Shown here: positions 17,345 to 27,340 of the stretch, piece after piece
Layout of the letters: each line of letters opens with the position of its first letter
Position numbering within the stretch: the stretch's first letter is position 1
DNA from: Herbiconiux sp. SALV-R1
GTDB taxonomy: Bacteria; Actinomycetota; Actinomycetes; Actinomycetales; Microbacteriaceae
Length of the DNA: 64,000 nt
NCBI RefSeq assembly: GCF_013113715.1
Contig: NZ_CP053344.1
Coordinates: 1,922,001-1,986,000 of the forward strand
Direction: 5' to 3'
Notes under the pieces: generated by a model
What the model was told of the DNA's origin: nothing
The model's database searches: none
Seen by the model: the letters and a program-made list of their open reading frames with translations, nothing else
Position numbers and translations under genes: made by a program

Positions 17345-18218
17345 CACCCCCGACGCCGGTGAGCAGACGGGCGACCATCGACGGCACAGCTGCGGCGATG
17401 TCGAGCGCCGCGATCGGCCCGCCGCCCGAGGCGCGCTCGGCGGCCCAGGCGTGCAGGTAGGCGCCGGTGGCGGCGAGACCGACGAGCCGGGCCGGGTCGT
17501 CGGCGAGGCGGTCGGCCTGCCCGGCGAGCAGCGCGCCCACGACGCCGCCGAGCACGTCACCCGAGCCCGCGGTCGCCGCCCAGCTCGAGGGCGCTTCGAC
17601 GCGCGCGGCGACGCGCACCCCGTCGCGGGCCCAGCGCCCCGAGGCGGGCCCGCAGACGTGGGTGACGCTCCCCTTCAGCAGCACCACCTTGCCGGTGAGG
17701 TCGGCGGCCCGCTCGGCCCAGGATGCGGGGTCGGCGCTCACGGTCGCCCGATCGGTCTCGACACCGCGGGCCGCGAGCAGGGTGACGAGCTCGCCGGCGT
17801 GCGGGGTGAGCACGGCGGGGCCGGTGGCGTCGTCGGCGAGGTCGAGCGCCCCGGCGTCGATGACGACCGGGGCGTCTTGGCCCAGCGCCTTCGCGAGGCG
17901 GGCGCGCGTGGACTCGTCGCGGGCGTCGGGAGACATGCCCGAGCCGATAAGCCATGCCTGCACGCGGCCGTCGGCGGTGACCGCCTCGGGCCGCGCCTGC
18001 AGCACGAGGGAACTCGGCCGCTCCGGGCCGAGATACCGCACCATGCCGAGGCCCGTGCGCACGGCTGCCTCCACACCGAGCACCGCGGCACCCGGGTACT
18101 CCTCCGACCCGGTGACGACCCCGAGCACGCCACGGGAGTACTTGTCGTCGTCGGCACGGGGCGCTCGAAGGTGCTCCGAGGCCGCGAGTTCGGTCCAGTC
18201 CCGCCACTCGGTCGTCAT
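17325..18218 (-). CDS. nnrD: ADP/ATP-dependent NAD(P)H-hydrate dehydratase
   Basis: A 297-residue CARKD-type enzyme that dehydrates damaged NAD(P)HX back to NAD(P)H. Typical pieces are KYSRGVLGVVTGS near residue 27, LTPHAGEL in the middle and the nucleotide-binding ATAGSGDVLGGVVGALLA. ATG 18218 (MTTEWRDW) is used; a longer frame reaches 18305 but is not protein-like. The fused epimerase domain (NnrE) found in many bacteria is absent, so this is the dehydratase alone. Confidence 0.9.
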   Translation of the reverse strand: MTTEWRDWTELAASEHLRAPRADDDKYSRGVLGVVTGSEEYPGAAVLGVEAAVRTGLGMVRYLGPERPSSLVLQARPEAVTADGRVQAWLIGSGMSPDARDESTRARLAKALGQDAPVVIDAGALDLADDATGPAVLTPHAGELVTLLAARGVETDRATVSADPASWAERAADLTGKVVLLKGSVTHVCGPASGRWARDGVRVAARVEAPSSWAATAGSGDVLGGVVGALLAGQADRLADDPARLVGLAATGAYLHAWAAERASGGGPIAALDIAAAVPSMVARLLTGVGGVSGARP

Positions 18219-18295
18219 GGTCCCACGATACGGCGGCCGTGACAGGAGGGGTCTCCCTGCCGGAGATAATCGAAGGCGACGACGAAAGGCGCAGC

Positions 18296-19390
18296 ATGAC
18301 CGCATCCGCTCTGTTCTCCCCCCTCACCGTGCGTGCCACCACGATGCGCAACCGACTGTGGGTGGCGCCGATGTGCCAGTACTCGGCCGAGGAACGGGAC
18401 GGACTCACCAGCGACTGGCATCTGGTGCACCTCGGCTCCTTCGCCGTGGGCGGGGCCGGCCTCGTGATGACGGAGGCGACGGCGGTGTCGCCCGAGGGCC
18501 GCATCAGCCCTGAAGACCTCGGCATCTGGAACGACGAGCAGCGCGACCGCTTCGCGCGCATCACCGCGTTCATCAGGGACCAGGGGTCGGTCGCCGGCAT
18601 CCAGCTCGCCCACGCCGGGCGCAAGGCGTCGACCTGGCGCACCTGGGCCGAGGAGCAGGGGTCGGTGCCGCTCGAGCAGGGCGGCTGGGAGACCGTGGGG
18701 CCGTCGGCGGTGGCCTTCGGCGACTACCGGGCGCCGCGCGCGCTGAACGTGCCGGAGATCGCCGGCGTCGTCGGCGACTTCGTGGCCGCAGCCCGGCGTG
18801 CCCTCGACGGCGGCTTCGAGGTGCTCGAGCTGCACGCGGCGCACGGGTATCTGCTGCACCAGTTCCTCTCCCCGCTGTCGAACCTGCGCGACGACCAGTA
18901 CGGCGGCTCGCTCGAGAACCGGGCGCGCCTGCTGCTCGAGGTGGTCGCCGCCGTGCGCGTGGTGGCGGGCGATGGCGTGCCGCTGTTCGTGCGGTTCTCG
19001 GCCACCGACTGGGCCGAGACGGGCGGGTGGACCGAGGAGGACACCGCCGTCGTCGCCCGCTGGGCGGGCGAGGCCGGCGCCGACGTGATGGACATCTCCT
19101 CGGGCGGCAACCACGCCGGGGCCCGCATCCCGGTGGGCCCGCTCTACCAGGTGCCGTTCGCCGGCTTCGTGAAGGAGCGCGTGCCCGAGTCGGTGCGGGT
19201 ATCGGCGGTGGGCCTCATCACGACGCCCGAGGAGGCGGCCGACGTCGTCGACTCCGGCCGTGCCGACGCGGTCATGCTCGGCCGCGAGATGCTGCGCGAC
19301 CCGCACTTCCCCCTCCGCGCCGCCACCGCCCTCGGCGTCACCATCCCCTGGCCCGTGCAATACGAGCGCGCCCGCCCCCGCCGTCCCTAG
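18296..19390 (+). CDS. NADH:flavin oxidoreductase, old yellow enzyme (YqjM/NamA type)
   Basis: A 364-residue FMN-dependent TIM-barrel ene-reductase. APMCQYSAEERDG holds the YqjM-type active-site Cys and Tyr. QLAHAGRKAS is the YqjM hallmark, HAAHGYLLHQFLSPLSNLRDD contains the substrate-binding His and Tyr, and NRARLLLEVV and the GLITTPEEA phosphate site follow. ATG 18296 has GAAAGG 6 nt upstream. It reduces activated C=C bonds; the physiological substrate is unknown. The stop overlaps the convergent CBS-protein gene by 4 bp. Confidence 0.92.
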   Translation: MTASALFSPLTVRATTMRNRLWVAPMCQYSAEERDGLTSDWHLVHLGSFAVGGAGLVMTEATAVSPEGRISPEDLGIWNDEQRDRFARITAFIRDQGSVAGIQLAHAGRKASTWRTWAEEQGSVPLEQGGWETVGPSAVAFGDYRAPRALNVPEIAGVVGDFVAAARRALDGGFEVLELHAAHGYLLHQFLSPLSNLRDDQYGGSLENRARLLLEVVAAVRVVAGDGVPLFVRFSATDWAETGGWTEEDTAVVARWAGEAGADVMDISSGGNHAGARIPVGPLYQVPFAGFVKERVPESVRVSAVGLITTPEEAADVVDSGRADAVMLGREMLRDPHFPLRAATALGVTIPWPVQYERARPRRP

Positions 19391-20421
19391 CGCCGGGTGG
19401 CGTCCTGCACTTCGCCGACGAGCTCCTCGATGATGTCCTCGAGGAAGAGCACGCCGCGGGTCGCCCCCGTCTCGGAGAACGAGCGGGAGAGGTGTGCGCC
19501 GGTGCGGCGCATGGTGGCGAGGGCGTCTTCGAGTTCGGTCTTCTCGAAGATCGATGGCAGGATGCGCACCCGCTTGGTCGGGATCGGGTCGTCGTACTCG
19601 TCGTCGTCGAGGTCGATGACGTCTTTGAGGTGCACGTAGCCGATCGGCAGACCCTCGTCGTCGACGAGCACATAGCGGGAGAACCCGTACTTCGCCACGG
19701 CCCGTTCCACATCGCCGGGGGTCGCCGTCTCGGGGAGGCTCACCAGCGACTCCAGCGGCACCGCCACATCCGCCACCGTCTTCGAGGTGAACTCGAACGC
19801 GGCGCTCAGCGTGCCGGTGCGGTCGGAGAGCACGCCCTCGCGGGTCGACTGCTCGACGATGGTCGACACCTCGTCGAGGGTGAACGCGCTCGCCGCCTCG
19901 CTCTTCGGCTCCACCCGGAACAGCCGCAGCACGCCGTTGGCGCTGGCGTTCAGCGCCACGATGACGGGCCGGAACACGCGGGCGATGCCCACGAGCGGCG
20001 GCGCCAGCAGCAGCACCGCGCGGTCGGGAAGCGAGAACGAGATGTTCTTCGGCACCATCTCGCCGAGCACCACGTGCAGGAACGACACCACGAGCAGCGC
20101 CACCACGAACGCGATGGTGCCGATCATCTCCTCCGGCAACCCGGTGAGGTGCAGCGGCACCTCGAGCAGATGGTGGATGGCGGGTTCGGAGACGTTCAGG
20201 ATGAGCAGCGAGCACACCGTGATGCCGAGCTGCGTGGTCGCGAGCATGAGCGTCGCGTGCTCCATCGCGTACAGCGCCGTCTTCGCGCTCGAGCGGCCCT
20301 GCTCGGCGAGCGGCTCGATCTGCGAGCGGCGGGCCGAGATGACCGCGAACTCGGCGGCGACGAAGAACGCGTTGCCGGCGAGCAGCACCACGAGCCAGAC
20401 GATTCCGAGCCAGTCAGCCAC
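19387..20421 (-). CDS. CNNM/CBS-domain membrane protein (hemolysin-C/CorC type), paralogue 1
   Basis: A 344-residue protein: an N-terminal CNNM transmembrane domain (~residues 1-190; NAFFVAAEFAVISARRSQIE at the start, GEMVPKNISFSLPD near residue 120) followed by a CBS pair (~205-335; VLVDDEGLPIGYVHLKDV). The C-terminal CorC_HlyC transporter-associated domain of longer family members is missing. Family members are linked to Mg2+/Co2+ handling. Its start overlaps the end of the longer paralogue by 8 bp, so the two are a coupled pair. Confidence 0.88.
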   Translation of the reverse strand: MADWLGIVWLVVLLAGNAFFVAAEFAVISARRSQIEPLAEQGRSSAKTALYAMEHATLMLATTQLGITVCSLLILNVSEPAIHHLLEVPLHLTGLPEEMIGTIAFVVALLVVSFLHVVLGEMVPKNISFSLPDRAVLLLAPPLVGIARVFRPVIVALNASANGVLRLFRVEPKSEAASAFTLDEVSTIVEQSTREGVLSDRTGTLSAAFEFTSKTVADVAVPLESLVSLPETATPGDVERAVAKYGFSRYVLVDDEGLPIGYVHLKDVIDLDDDEYDDPIPTKRVRILPSIFEKTELEDALATMRRTGAHLSRSFSETGATRGVLFLEDIIEELVGEVQDATRR

Positions 20422-21757
20422 GATCGGCCTCCTCCGCCACGGCCGCCGCTACGGCACTGGTCACCGGGTCGGCGATGAAGCGCAGCCGGTCGATGCGCCG
20501 CCCCTCGAGCCGCTCCACGCGGAGCGCGCCCTCGGGCAGCCGCACCGTGTCGCCGACGACGGGCAGCCGACCGAGCTCGCTCATCACGAACCCGCCCACG
20601 GTCTCGTACGGCCCGTCGTCGGGCACGCGGATGCCCGCCTGGTCGGCGAGCTCGTCGGGCCGGAGCAGCCCGGGGAACACGGTGTCGCCGCGCGACTGCA
20701 CGACCCCCGCCCTGGTGCGGTCATGCTCGTCGACCAGCTCGCCCACGAGCTCCTCGACGAGGTCTTCGAGGGTCACCACGCCGGCGGTGCCGCCGTACTC
20801 GTCGATCACCACGGCCATCTGGTACCCGCGCCCGCGGAGCTCGCCGAGCAGCAGGTCGAGCTGCATCGTCTCGGGCACGCGCAGCGCTTCGGTCATGATG
20901 GCCGCCGCCGGCACCTCGGGCCGCCGGTCGCGCGGAATCGCCACCGCCTGCTTCACGTGGGCCAGCCCGACGATGTCGTCGATGCCCTCGTCCATCACGG
21001 GGAAGCGCGAGTGCCCGGTCGTGCGGGCGAGCTCGAGCACCACCTCGACCGACTCGTCGCGCTTGACGCTCCGGATGCGCGGCCGCGGCGTCATGACGTC
21101 AGACGCGTCGTGCGAGGAGAACAGCAGGGTGCGGTTGAGCAGGGTGGCCGTGTCGACGTCGAGGCTGCCCTCCATCGCCGAGCGCCGCACGAGCGACGAC
21201 AGCTCCTCGGCGGTGCGCGCCCCCGAGAGCTCCTCCTTCGGCTCGATGCCGACGAGGCGGAGCAGGGCGTTGGCGCTGTTGTTGAGCAGCGCCACGGCCG
21301 GCCGGAACACCGTGGTGAACACGAGCTGGAATGGCACCACGATGCGGGCCGTCTCGCGCGGCAGGGCCAGTGCGAAGTTCTTCGGCACCAGTTCGCCGAT
21401 GATCATCGACAGCAGGGTGGCGACGGCGATGCCGATCACCGCGCTGAGCGGCGACACCACCGACTCGGGGATGCCGACGGCGGTGAACGGCCCACGCAGG
21501 AGGCTCGAGATCGCCGGCTCCATCGTGTAACCCGTGAGCAGCGTCGTCAGGGTGATGCCGAGCTGGGCGCTCGAGAGGTGCGTCGAGGTGTGTCGCAGCG
21601 CCGTGATGGGCGGCTGCAGCCCCTTCTCGCCGCGCGCCGCGCGCGCCTCGAGATCGGAGCGGTCGAGATTCACCAGCGAGAACTCGCTCGCCACGAAGAA
21701 GCCGGTGCCCACCGTGAGCACGAGGCCGATGCCGAGCATCACGAGCTCATAAGCCAC
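20414..21757 (-). CDS. CNNM/CBS-domain membrane protein with CorC_HlyC domain, paralogue 2
   Basis: A 447-residue full-length member: CNNM membrane domain (~1-195; GTGFFVASEFSLVNLDRSDLE, GELVPKNFALALP), CBS pair (~210-340; FPVMDEGIDDIVGLAHVKQA, VVIDEYGGTAGVVTLEDLVEELVGEL) and a C-terminal CorC_HlyC domain (~350-430; GGFVMSELGRLPVVGDTV). It is homologous to the shorter downstream gene; the pair probably forms a heteromeric divalent-cation transporter or sensor in the membrane. Confidence 0.9.
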   Translation of the reverse strand: MAYELVMLGIGLVLTVGTGFFVASEFSLVNLDRSDLEARAARGEKGLQPPITALRHTSTHLSSAQLGITLTTLLTGYTMEPAISSLLRGPFTAVGIPESVVSPLSAVIGIAVATLLSMIIGELVPKNFALALPRETARIVVPFQLVFTTVFRPAVALLNNSANALLRLVGIEPKEELSGARTAEELSSLVRRSAMEGSLDVDTATLLNRTLLFSSHDASDVMTPRPRIRSVKRDESVEVVLELARTTGHSRFPVMDEGIDDIVGLAHVKQAVAIPRDRRPEVPAAAIMTEALRVPETMQLDLLLGELRGRGYQMAVVIDEYGGTAGVVTLEDLVEELVGELVDEHDRTRAGVVQSRGDTVFPGLLRPDELADQAGIRVPDDGPYETVGGFVMSELGRLPVVGDTVRLPEGALRVERLEGRRIDRLRFIADPVTSAVAAAVAEEADRG

Positions 21758-21849
21758 GGCTGTCTCCGCTCGACGCCGAGACGGCGGTCACGATGGGAAC
21801 CGGATGCGCAGAGGGAGGGTCGTCCATGGTGTGCTCGATCCTACCCGCG

Positions 21850-23289
21850 CTACCAGCTGACCGGGAGCGCCTTGCCCTCCTCGTACCCCGCCGCCGACTG
21901 GATGCCGACGAGCGCACGGTCGTGGAACTCGGCGAGCGTCGACGCGCCCGCGTAGGTGAACGAGCTGCGCACACCCGAGGTGATCATGTCGAGCAGGTCT
22001 TCGAGCGAGGGGCGCAACGGGTCGAGGTAGATACGGCTCGACGAGATGCCCTCGGCGAACAGGGTCTTGCGCGCCAGCTCGTAGGCGTCGAGCCGGCCGA
22101 AGCGCTCCTTCACCGCCTTGGTCGAGGCCATGCCCCAGCTCTCCTTGTAGAGCCGGCCCTCCGCATCCGTGTGCAGGGTGCCCGGCGCCTCGATGGTGCC
22201 GGCGAACCACGAGCCGATCATCACCGACGACGCACCCGCGGCCAGCGCGAGCGCGACGTCGCGCGGGTAGCGCACGCCTCCGTCGGCCCAGACGTGCGCG
22301 CCGAGCTCGTGCGCCGCGGCCGCCGTCTCGAGCACCGCGGAGAACTGCGGCCGGCCCACCGCCGTCATCATGCGGGTGGTGCACATGGCGCCGGGGCCCA
22401 CGCCGACTTTCAGGATGGTCGCGCCGGCATCGACGAGATCGTTCACCGCCCGGGCCGTCACGACGTTGCCCGCGGCGATCGGCACCCCGAGGTCGGCCAC
22501 CTTGAGCGCGTGCAGCGCCCGCAGCATGCCCTCCTGGTGGCCGTGCGCGGTGTCGACCACGAGCACGTCGACCCCCGCGGCGACGAGCGCCTTCGCCTTG
22601 TCGACCACGTCGCCGTTGATGCCGACGGCCGCAGCCACCCGCAGCCGCCCGTCGCCGTCGACCGCGGGCGAGTAGAGCGTGGCGCGCAGCGCGCTGGTGC
22701 GGCTGAGCGTTCCCACCACGGCCCCGTGACGCAGCACCGGGGCGAAGTCGATGTCGGCGGCGACCATCGCGTCGAAGGCCTCGCGGGGCCCCACGATGTC
22801 GTCGGCGGCGAGCGAGGTGAGCGCTCCGTGCACCAGGTCGCCGAGCTTCGCGTCGGGCAGGGCCGTGGCCAGCCGCGCCGCGGGGATGCAGCCGAGGTAC
22901 TCCCCCGCACCGTCGTGCAGCACGATGCCCTGCCCCGCCACGGCCGGCACGAGCAGCAGCGCCTCCTCGACGGTCTGCTCGGGGCGCATCTCGAAGGGGG
23001 TGTCGTAGTCGACCGGCTGCGCCTTCACCCAGCGGATGGCCTCCGCCAGCTGCTGCAGCGGCATGTCCTGCGGCAGCACGCCGAGACCGCCCCGGCGGGC
23101 GAGACTCGCGGCAAGGCGCGGGCCGGTCACCGAGTTCATGTTGGCCGACACGATGGGGATGCTCGCGCCGGTGCCGTCGGCCGGCGCCAGCGAGACGTCG
23201 AGCCGCGAGGTCACCGCCGAGCGGGAAGGGATGAGGAACACGTCGGAATAGGTCAGGTCGTCACGCGCGGCGTCACCGTAGAACTCCAT
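21850..23289 (-). CDS. guaB1: GuaB1 IMP-dehydrogenase-related protein (likely GMP reductase)
   Basis: A 479-residue IMPDH/GMPR-family TIM barrel. YSDVFLIPSRSAVTSR opens the catalytic domain, two CBS repeats lie at ~95-200, VDTAHGHQ is conserved, and the active-site loop KVGVGPGAMCTTR holds the catalytic Cys. In mycobacteria GuaB1 acts as a GMP reductase rather than an IMP dehydrogenase, and that assignment is transferred here by family. ATG 23289 (MEFYGDAARDDL) is used. No guaB2 is in the window. Confidence 0.87.
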   Translation of the reverse strand: MEFYGDAARDDLTYSDVFLIPSRSAVTSRLDVSLAPADGTGASIPIVSANMNSVTGPRLAASLARRGGLGVLPQDMPLQQLAEAIRWVKAQPVDYDTPFEMRPEQTVEEALLLVPAVAGQGIVLHDGAGEYLGCIPAARLATALPDAKLGDLVHGALTSLAADDIVGPREAFDAMVAADIDFAPVLRHGAVVGTLSRTSALRATLYSPAVDGDGRLRVAAAVGINGDVVDKAKALVAAGVDVLVVDTAHGHQEGMLRALHALKVADLGVPIAAGNVVTARAVNDLVDAGATILKVGVGPGAMCTTRMMTAVGRPQFSAVLETAAAAHELGAHVWADGGVRYPRDVALALAAGASSVMIGSWFAGTIEAPGTLHTDAEGRLYKESWGMASTKAVKERFGRLDAYELARKTLFAEGISSSRIYLDPLRPSLEDLLDMITSGVRSSFTYAGASTLAEFHDRALVGIQSAAGYEEGKALPVSW

Positions 23290-23406
23290 GGGAACAACGC
23301 TAGACCGCCCCCGGCATGGCCGGAGCACCCGCGCAGAAGGTCTAGGCTTGACGGTGCACGTGTCCACGCGTGAACAAGCAGCGCAGCAGACACCGGCACG
23401 TGCCAG

Positions 23407-26400
23407 ATGAGGCAAACGGGAAGTGGGCGATCGGCTTTGGCTAGCCAGGTGACGGGAACGAGTACCGACGAGGGTGCATCAGGCGAATTCGGTGCGAACG
23501 AATGGCTCGTCGACGAGCTGTACGAGCAGTACGTCGCCGACAAGGAGTCGGTCGACAAGTCGTGGTGGCCGGTGCTCGAGAGCTACCGCTCGCACCTCGC
23601 CGCGAACGGCGGCTCGGCGCCGCAGGCCGGCGCCCCCGCGTCCCCTACTGCCGAGGCACCCGCCACCACCGAGGCCGCTCCCGCGGAGGCCGCAGCACCG
23701 GCACCCGCCCCCGCACCCGCGGCCCAGGCGACACCGGCCGAGTCTTCTCCCTCCCCCGCCACCGACCCGCGCCCGGCCACCCAGCCCATCGCGAAGACCA
23801 CCAGCGTGGAGGCCCGGCCGCAGCCCATCCCGGCAGAGGCCCCCTCCACCCGCTCGGTCACCGCGGAGGAGGCGGCGAAGGACGCCGCCGAAGACGCCGA
23901 GAAAGACGTCGTCACCCCGCTCCGCGGCATGGCGAAGTCGCTCGCCACGAACATGGACGCGAGCCTCACCGTTCCGACGGCCACGAGCGTGCGCTCCATC
24001 CCGGCCAAGCTGATGATCGACAACCGCATCGTCATCAACAACCACCTCCGTCGCGCCCGCGGCGGAAAGGTGTCGTTCACCCACCTCATCGGCTGGGCGC
24101 TGGTGCAGGCGCTCAAGGAGTTCCCGAGCCAGAACGTCTACTACGACGAGGTCGACGGCAAGCCCTCGGTCGTCGCCCCCGCCCACGTCGGCCTCGGCAT
24201 CGCCATCGACATCCCGAAGCCTGACGGCTCGCGCGCCCTGCTCGTGCCCGGCATCAAGCGCGCCGACACGATGAGCTTCAACGAGTTCCTCGGCGCCTAC
24301 GAAGACCTGGTGCGCCGGGCCCGCGCGAACAAGCTCACCGCCACCGACTTCCAGGGCACCACGATCTCGCTCACCAACCCGGGCGGCATCGGCACCGTGC
24401 ACTCCGTGCCGCGCCTCATGAAGGGCCAGGGCGCCATCATCGGCGCGGGCGCGCTCGAGTACCCGGCCGAGTTCCAGGGCTCCTCCCCGAAGGTGCTGGC
24501 GAACCTCGGCATCGGCAAGGTCATCACCCTCACCTCCACCTACGACCACCGCGTCATCCAGGGCGCGGGCTCGGGTGAGTTCCTCAAGAAGGTGCACGAG
24601 CTGCTGCTCGGCGAGCGCGGCTTCTACGACGACATCTTCGCCGAGCTGCGCATCCCCTACGAGCCCATCAAGTGGGCAGCCGACATCGACGTCGACCTGG
24701 CCAGCGCCATCGACAAGACCGCGCGCGTGCAGGAGCTCATCAACGCGTTCCGCGTGCGCGGCCACCTGATGGCCGACATCGACCCGCTGGAGTACCGCCA
24801 GCGCACGCACCCCGACCTCGACATCGCCACCCACGGCCTCACCTTCTGGGATCTCGACCGCGAGTTCGTCACCGGAGAGTTCGGCCTCACCCGCCAGTCG
24901 TACCTGCGCGACATCCTCGGTGTGCTCCGCGACTCCTACTGCCGCAAGATCGGCATCGAGTACATGCACATCCAAGACCCGGCGCAGCGCCGCTGGATCC
25001 AGGAGAAGGTCGAGCGCCCCTACGCGAAGCCCGGCCACGACGAGCAGATGCGCATCCTCGCCAAGCTCAACGAGGCGGAGGCCTTCGAGACCTTCCTGCA
25101 GACCAAGTACGTCGGTCAGAAGCGCTTCTCGCTCGAGGGCGGCGAGTCGGCGATCGCGCTGCTCGACGCCGTCATCCAGGGCGCGGCCGAGGAGGGCCTC
25201 GACGAGGTCGCCATCGGCATGGCGCACCGCGGGCGCCTCAACGTGCTCACGAACATCGCGGGCAAGACCTACGGCCAGATCTTCCGCGAGTTCGAGGGCA
25301 CCCAAGACCCGCGCACCGTGCAGGGCTCGGGCGACGTCAAGTACCACCTCGGCACCGAAGGAACGTTCACCTCGGCCGACGGCAAGGAGATCCCGGTCTA
25401 CCTGGCCGCGAACCCCTCGCACCTCGAGGCCGCCGACGGCGTGCTCGAGGGCATCGTGCGGGCCAAGCAAGACCGGAAGCCGATCGGCACCTTCTCGACG
25501 CTGCCCATCCTCATCCACGGCGACGCGGCCCTCGCCGGCCAGGGCGTCGTGGTGGAGACGCTGCAGATGTCGCAGCTGCGCGGCTACCGCACGGGTGGCA
25601 CCATCCACATCAACATCAACAACCAGGTGGGCTTCACGACTCCCCCCACCGAGTCGCGCTCGTCGGTGTACTCCACCGACGTGGCGAAGACCATCCAGGC
25701 GCCCATCTTCCACGTGAATGGCGACGACCCCGAGTCGGTCGTGCGCGTGGCGCGGCTGGCGTTCGAGTACCGCCAGCAGTTCCACCGCGACGTCTTCATC
25801 GACCTCATCTGCTACCGCCGCCGCGGGCACAACGAGGGAGACGACCCCTCGATGACCCAGCCGCTCATGTACAACCTCATCGAGGCCAAGCGCTCCGTGC
25901 GCAAGCTCTACACCGAGGCGCTGGTCGGCCGCGGCGACATCACCGAGGAGGAGTACGAGGCCGCGCACCGCGACTTCCAAGACCGCCTCGAGCGCGCCTT
26001 CGCCGAGACGCACGCGGCGCAGACCTCGTCGATCCCGGTCATCACCGACGACATGAAGGCGGTCGCCGACCTCGAGCGGCCCGAGTCGCAGCGCGACGAC
26101 AGCTCGACCGCGCCGTTCGAGACCGCCGTCTCGGAGTCGACCGTGCGCCTCATCGGCGACGCCTTCGACAACAAGCCCGCCGGCTTCACCGTGCACCCCA
26201 AGCTGCAGCAGCTGCTCACCAAGCGCGTCGACATGAGCCGCAACGGCTCGATCGACTGGGCCTTCGGCGAGCTGCTCGCTCTCGGCTCGCTGCTGGTCGA
26301 GGGCACCCCGGTGCGCCTCGCGGGTCAGGATGCGCGACGTGGCACCTTCGTGCAGCGTCACGCCGTGCTGCACGACCGTGAGAACGGCCAGGAGTGGCTG

Positions 26401-27270
26401 CCGCTGGCGAACCTCTCCGACGGCCAGGCCCGGTTCTGGATCTACGACTCGCTGCTCAGCGAGTACGCGGCGATGGGCTTCGAGTACGGCTACTCGGTGG
26501 AGCGCCCCGACGCGCTCGTGCTCTGGGAGGCCCAGTTCGGCGACTTCGCCAACGGTGCGCAGACCATCATCGACGAGTTCATCTCCTCGGCCGAGCAGAA
26601 GTGGGGCCAGCGCTCGTCGCTCGTGCTCCTCCTCCCCCACGGCTACGAGGGTCAGGGCCCCGACCACAGCTCGGCCCGCATCGAGCGCTACCTGCAGCTG
26701 TGCGCCGAGGACAACATGACCGTCGCGCGACCGTCGACCCCCGCGTCGTACTTCCACCTGCTGCGCCGCCAGGCCTACGCCCGCCCGCGGAAGCCGCTCA
26801 TCGTCTTCACACCGAAGGCGATGCTGCGCCTGCGCGGTGCGACGAGCTCGGTCGCAGACCTCACCTCGGGCCGCTTCGAGCCGGTGATCGACGACGCCCG
26901 CATCAGCGACAAGGGCGCGGTCACCAAGGTGCTGCTGCACTCGGGCAAGATCCACTACGACCTGGCGAGCGAACTGCAGAAGAACCCGAACGACACCATC
27001 GCCCTGGTGCGGCTCGAGCAGTTCTACCCGCTGCCGCTCGTGGAGATCAACCGCGTGGTGGCCCAGTACCCGAACGCCGAGCTGGTCTGGGTGCAGGACG
27101 AGCCGCAGAACCAGGGCGCCTGGCCCTTCATCTGCACCGAGCTCGCCTCGCGCCTCGAGGGCCGCACCATCTCGGTGGTCTCGCGCCCGGCCGCGGCATC
27201 GCCCGCCGCGGGCTCGGCCAAGCGCCACGCCGTCGAGCAGGCCGAACTGCTCTCGCGCGCGCTCAGCTGA
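23407..27270 (+). CDS. kgd: Multifunctional 2-oxoglutarate decarboxylase / dehydrogenase E1-E2 (Kgd/OdhA type)
   Basis: A ~1287-residue fused enzyme of the TCA cycle. In order it has a short E1 N-terminal helix ([18 protein letters not shown]), a Pro/Ala linker (~75-150), an E2-like succinyltransferase domain with catalytic His ~381 in TYDHRVIQG, then the ThDP-dependent E1 ([49 protein letters not shown]). There is no lipoyl domain, as is usual for the actinobacterial type. The true start is uncertain: ATG 23407, TTG 23437 and GTG 23449 are all in frame, and the conserved part begins after the last. A clear bidirectional hairpin follows the gene. Confidence 0.95.
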   Translation: MRQTGSGRSALASQVTGTSTDEGASGEFGANEWLVDELYEQYVADKESVDKSWWPVLESYRSHLAANGGSAPQAGAPASPTAEAPATTEAAPAEAAAPAPAPAPAAQATPAESSPSPATDPRPATQPIAKTTSVEARPQPIPAEAPSTRSVTAEEAAKDAAEDAEKDVVTPLRGMAKSLATNMDASLTVPTATSVRSIPAKLMIDNRIVINNHLRRARGGKVSFTHLIGWALVQALKEFPSQNVYYDEVDGKPSVVAPAHVGLGIAIDIPKPDGSRALLVPGIKRADTMSFNEFLGAYEDLVRRARANKLTATDFQGTTISLTNPGGIGTVHSVPRLMKGQGAIIGAGALEYPAEFQGSSPKVLANLGIGKVITLTSTYDHRVIQGAGSGEFLKKVHELLLGERGFYDDIFAELRIPYEPIKWAADIDVDLASAIDKTARVQELINAFRVRGHLMADIDPLEYRQRTHPDLDIATHGLTFWDLDREFVTGEFGLTRQSYLRDILGVLRDSYCRKIGIEYMHIQDPAQRRWIQEKVERPYAKPGHDEQMRILAKLNEAEAFETFLQTKYVGQKRFSLEGGESAIALLDAVIQGAAEEGLDEVAIGMAHRGRLNVLTNIAGKTYGQIFREFEGTQDPRTVQGSGDVKYHLGTEGTFTSADGKEIPVYLAANPSHLEAADGVLEGIVRAKQDRKPIGTFSTLPILIHGDAALAGQGVVVETLQMSQLRGYRTGGTIHININNQVGFTTPPTESRSSVYSTDVAKTIQAPIFHVNGDDPESVVRVARLAFEYRQQFHRDVFIDLICYRRRGHNEGDDPSMTQPLMYNLIEAKRSVRKLYTEALVGRGDITEEEYEAAHRDFQDRLERAFAETHAAQTSSIPVITDDMKAVADLERPESQRDDSSTAPFETAVSESTVRLIGDAFDNKPAGFTVHPKLQQLLTKRVDMSRNGSIDWAFGELLALGSLLVEGTPVRLAGQDARRGTFVQRHAVLHDRENGQEWLPLANLSDGQARFWIYDSLLSEYAAMGFEYGYSVERPDALVLWEAQFGDFANGAQTIIDEFISSAEQKWGQRSSLVLLLPHGYEGQGPDHSSARIERYLQLCAEDNMTVARPSTPASYFHLLRRQAYARPRKPLIVFTPKAMLRLRGATSSVADLTSGRFEPVIDDARISDKGAVTKVLLHSGKIHYDLASELQKNPNDTIALVRLEQFYPLPLVEINRVVAQYPNAELVWVQDEPQNQGAWPFICTELASRLEGRTISVVSRPAAASPAAGSAKRHAVEQAELLSRALS

Positions 27271-27281
27271 TCTCCGACGTC

Positions 27282-27331
27282 ACGAACGCCGCGGGCGGCC
27301 GGAACCCCATCCGGCCACTCGCGGCGTTCGT
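27282..27331. terminator. Bidirectional hairpin between kgd and the CWB2 gene
   Basis: A perfect 12-bp outer stem ACGAACGCCGCG / CGCGGCGTTCGT encloses an inner GGCCGG / CCGGCC pair and a loop. It sits between two convergent genes whose stops are about 70 bp apart and could serve both. Confidence 0.8.
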
Positions 27332-27340
27332 CGTCGGGTG

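Noticed and set aside
23479-27228. A 1249-codon open frame antisense to kgd
   Set aside because: It is the GC-rich shadow of the kgd codons, with no domain or start signal.
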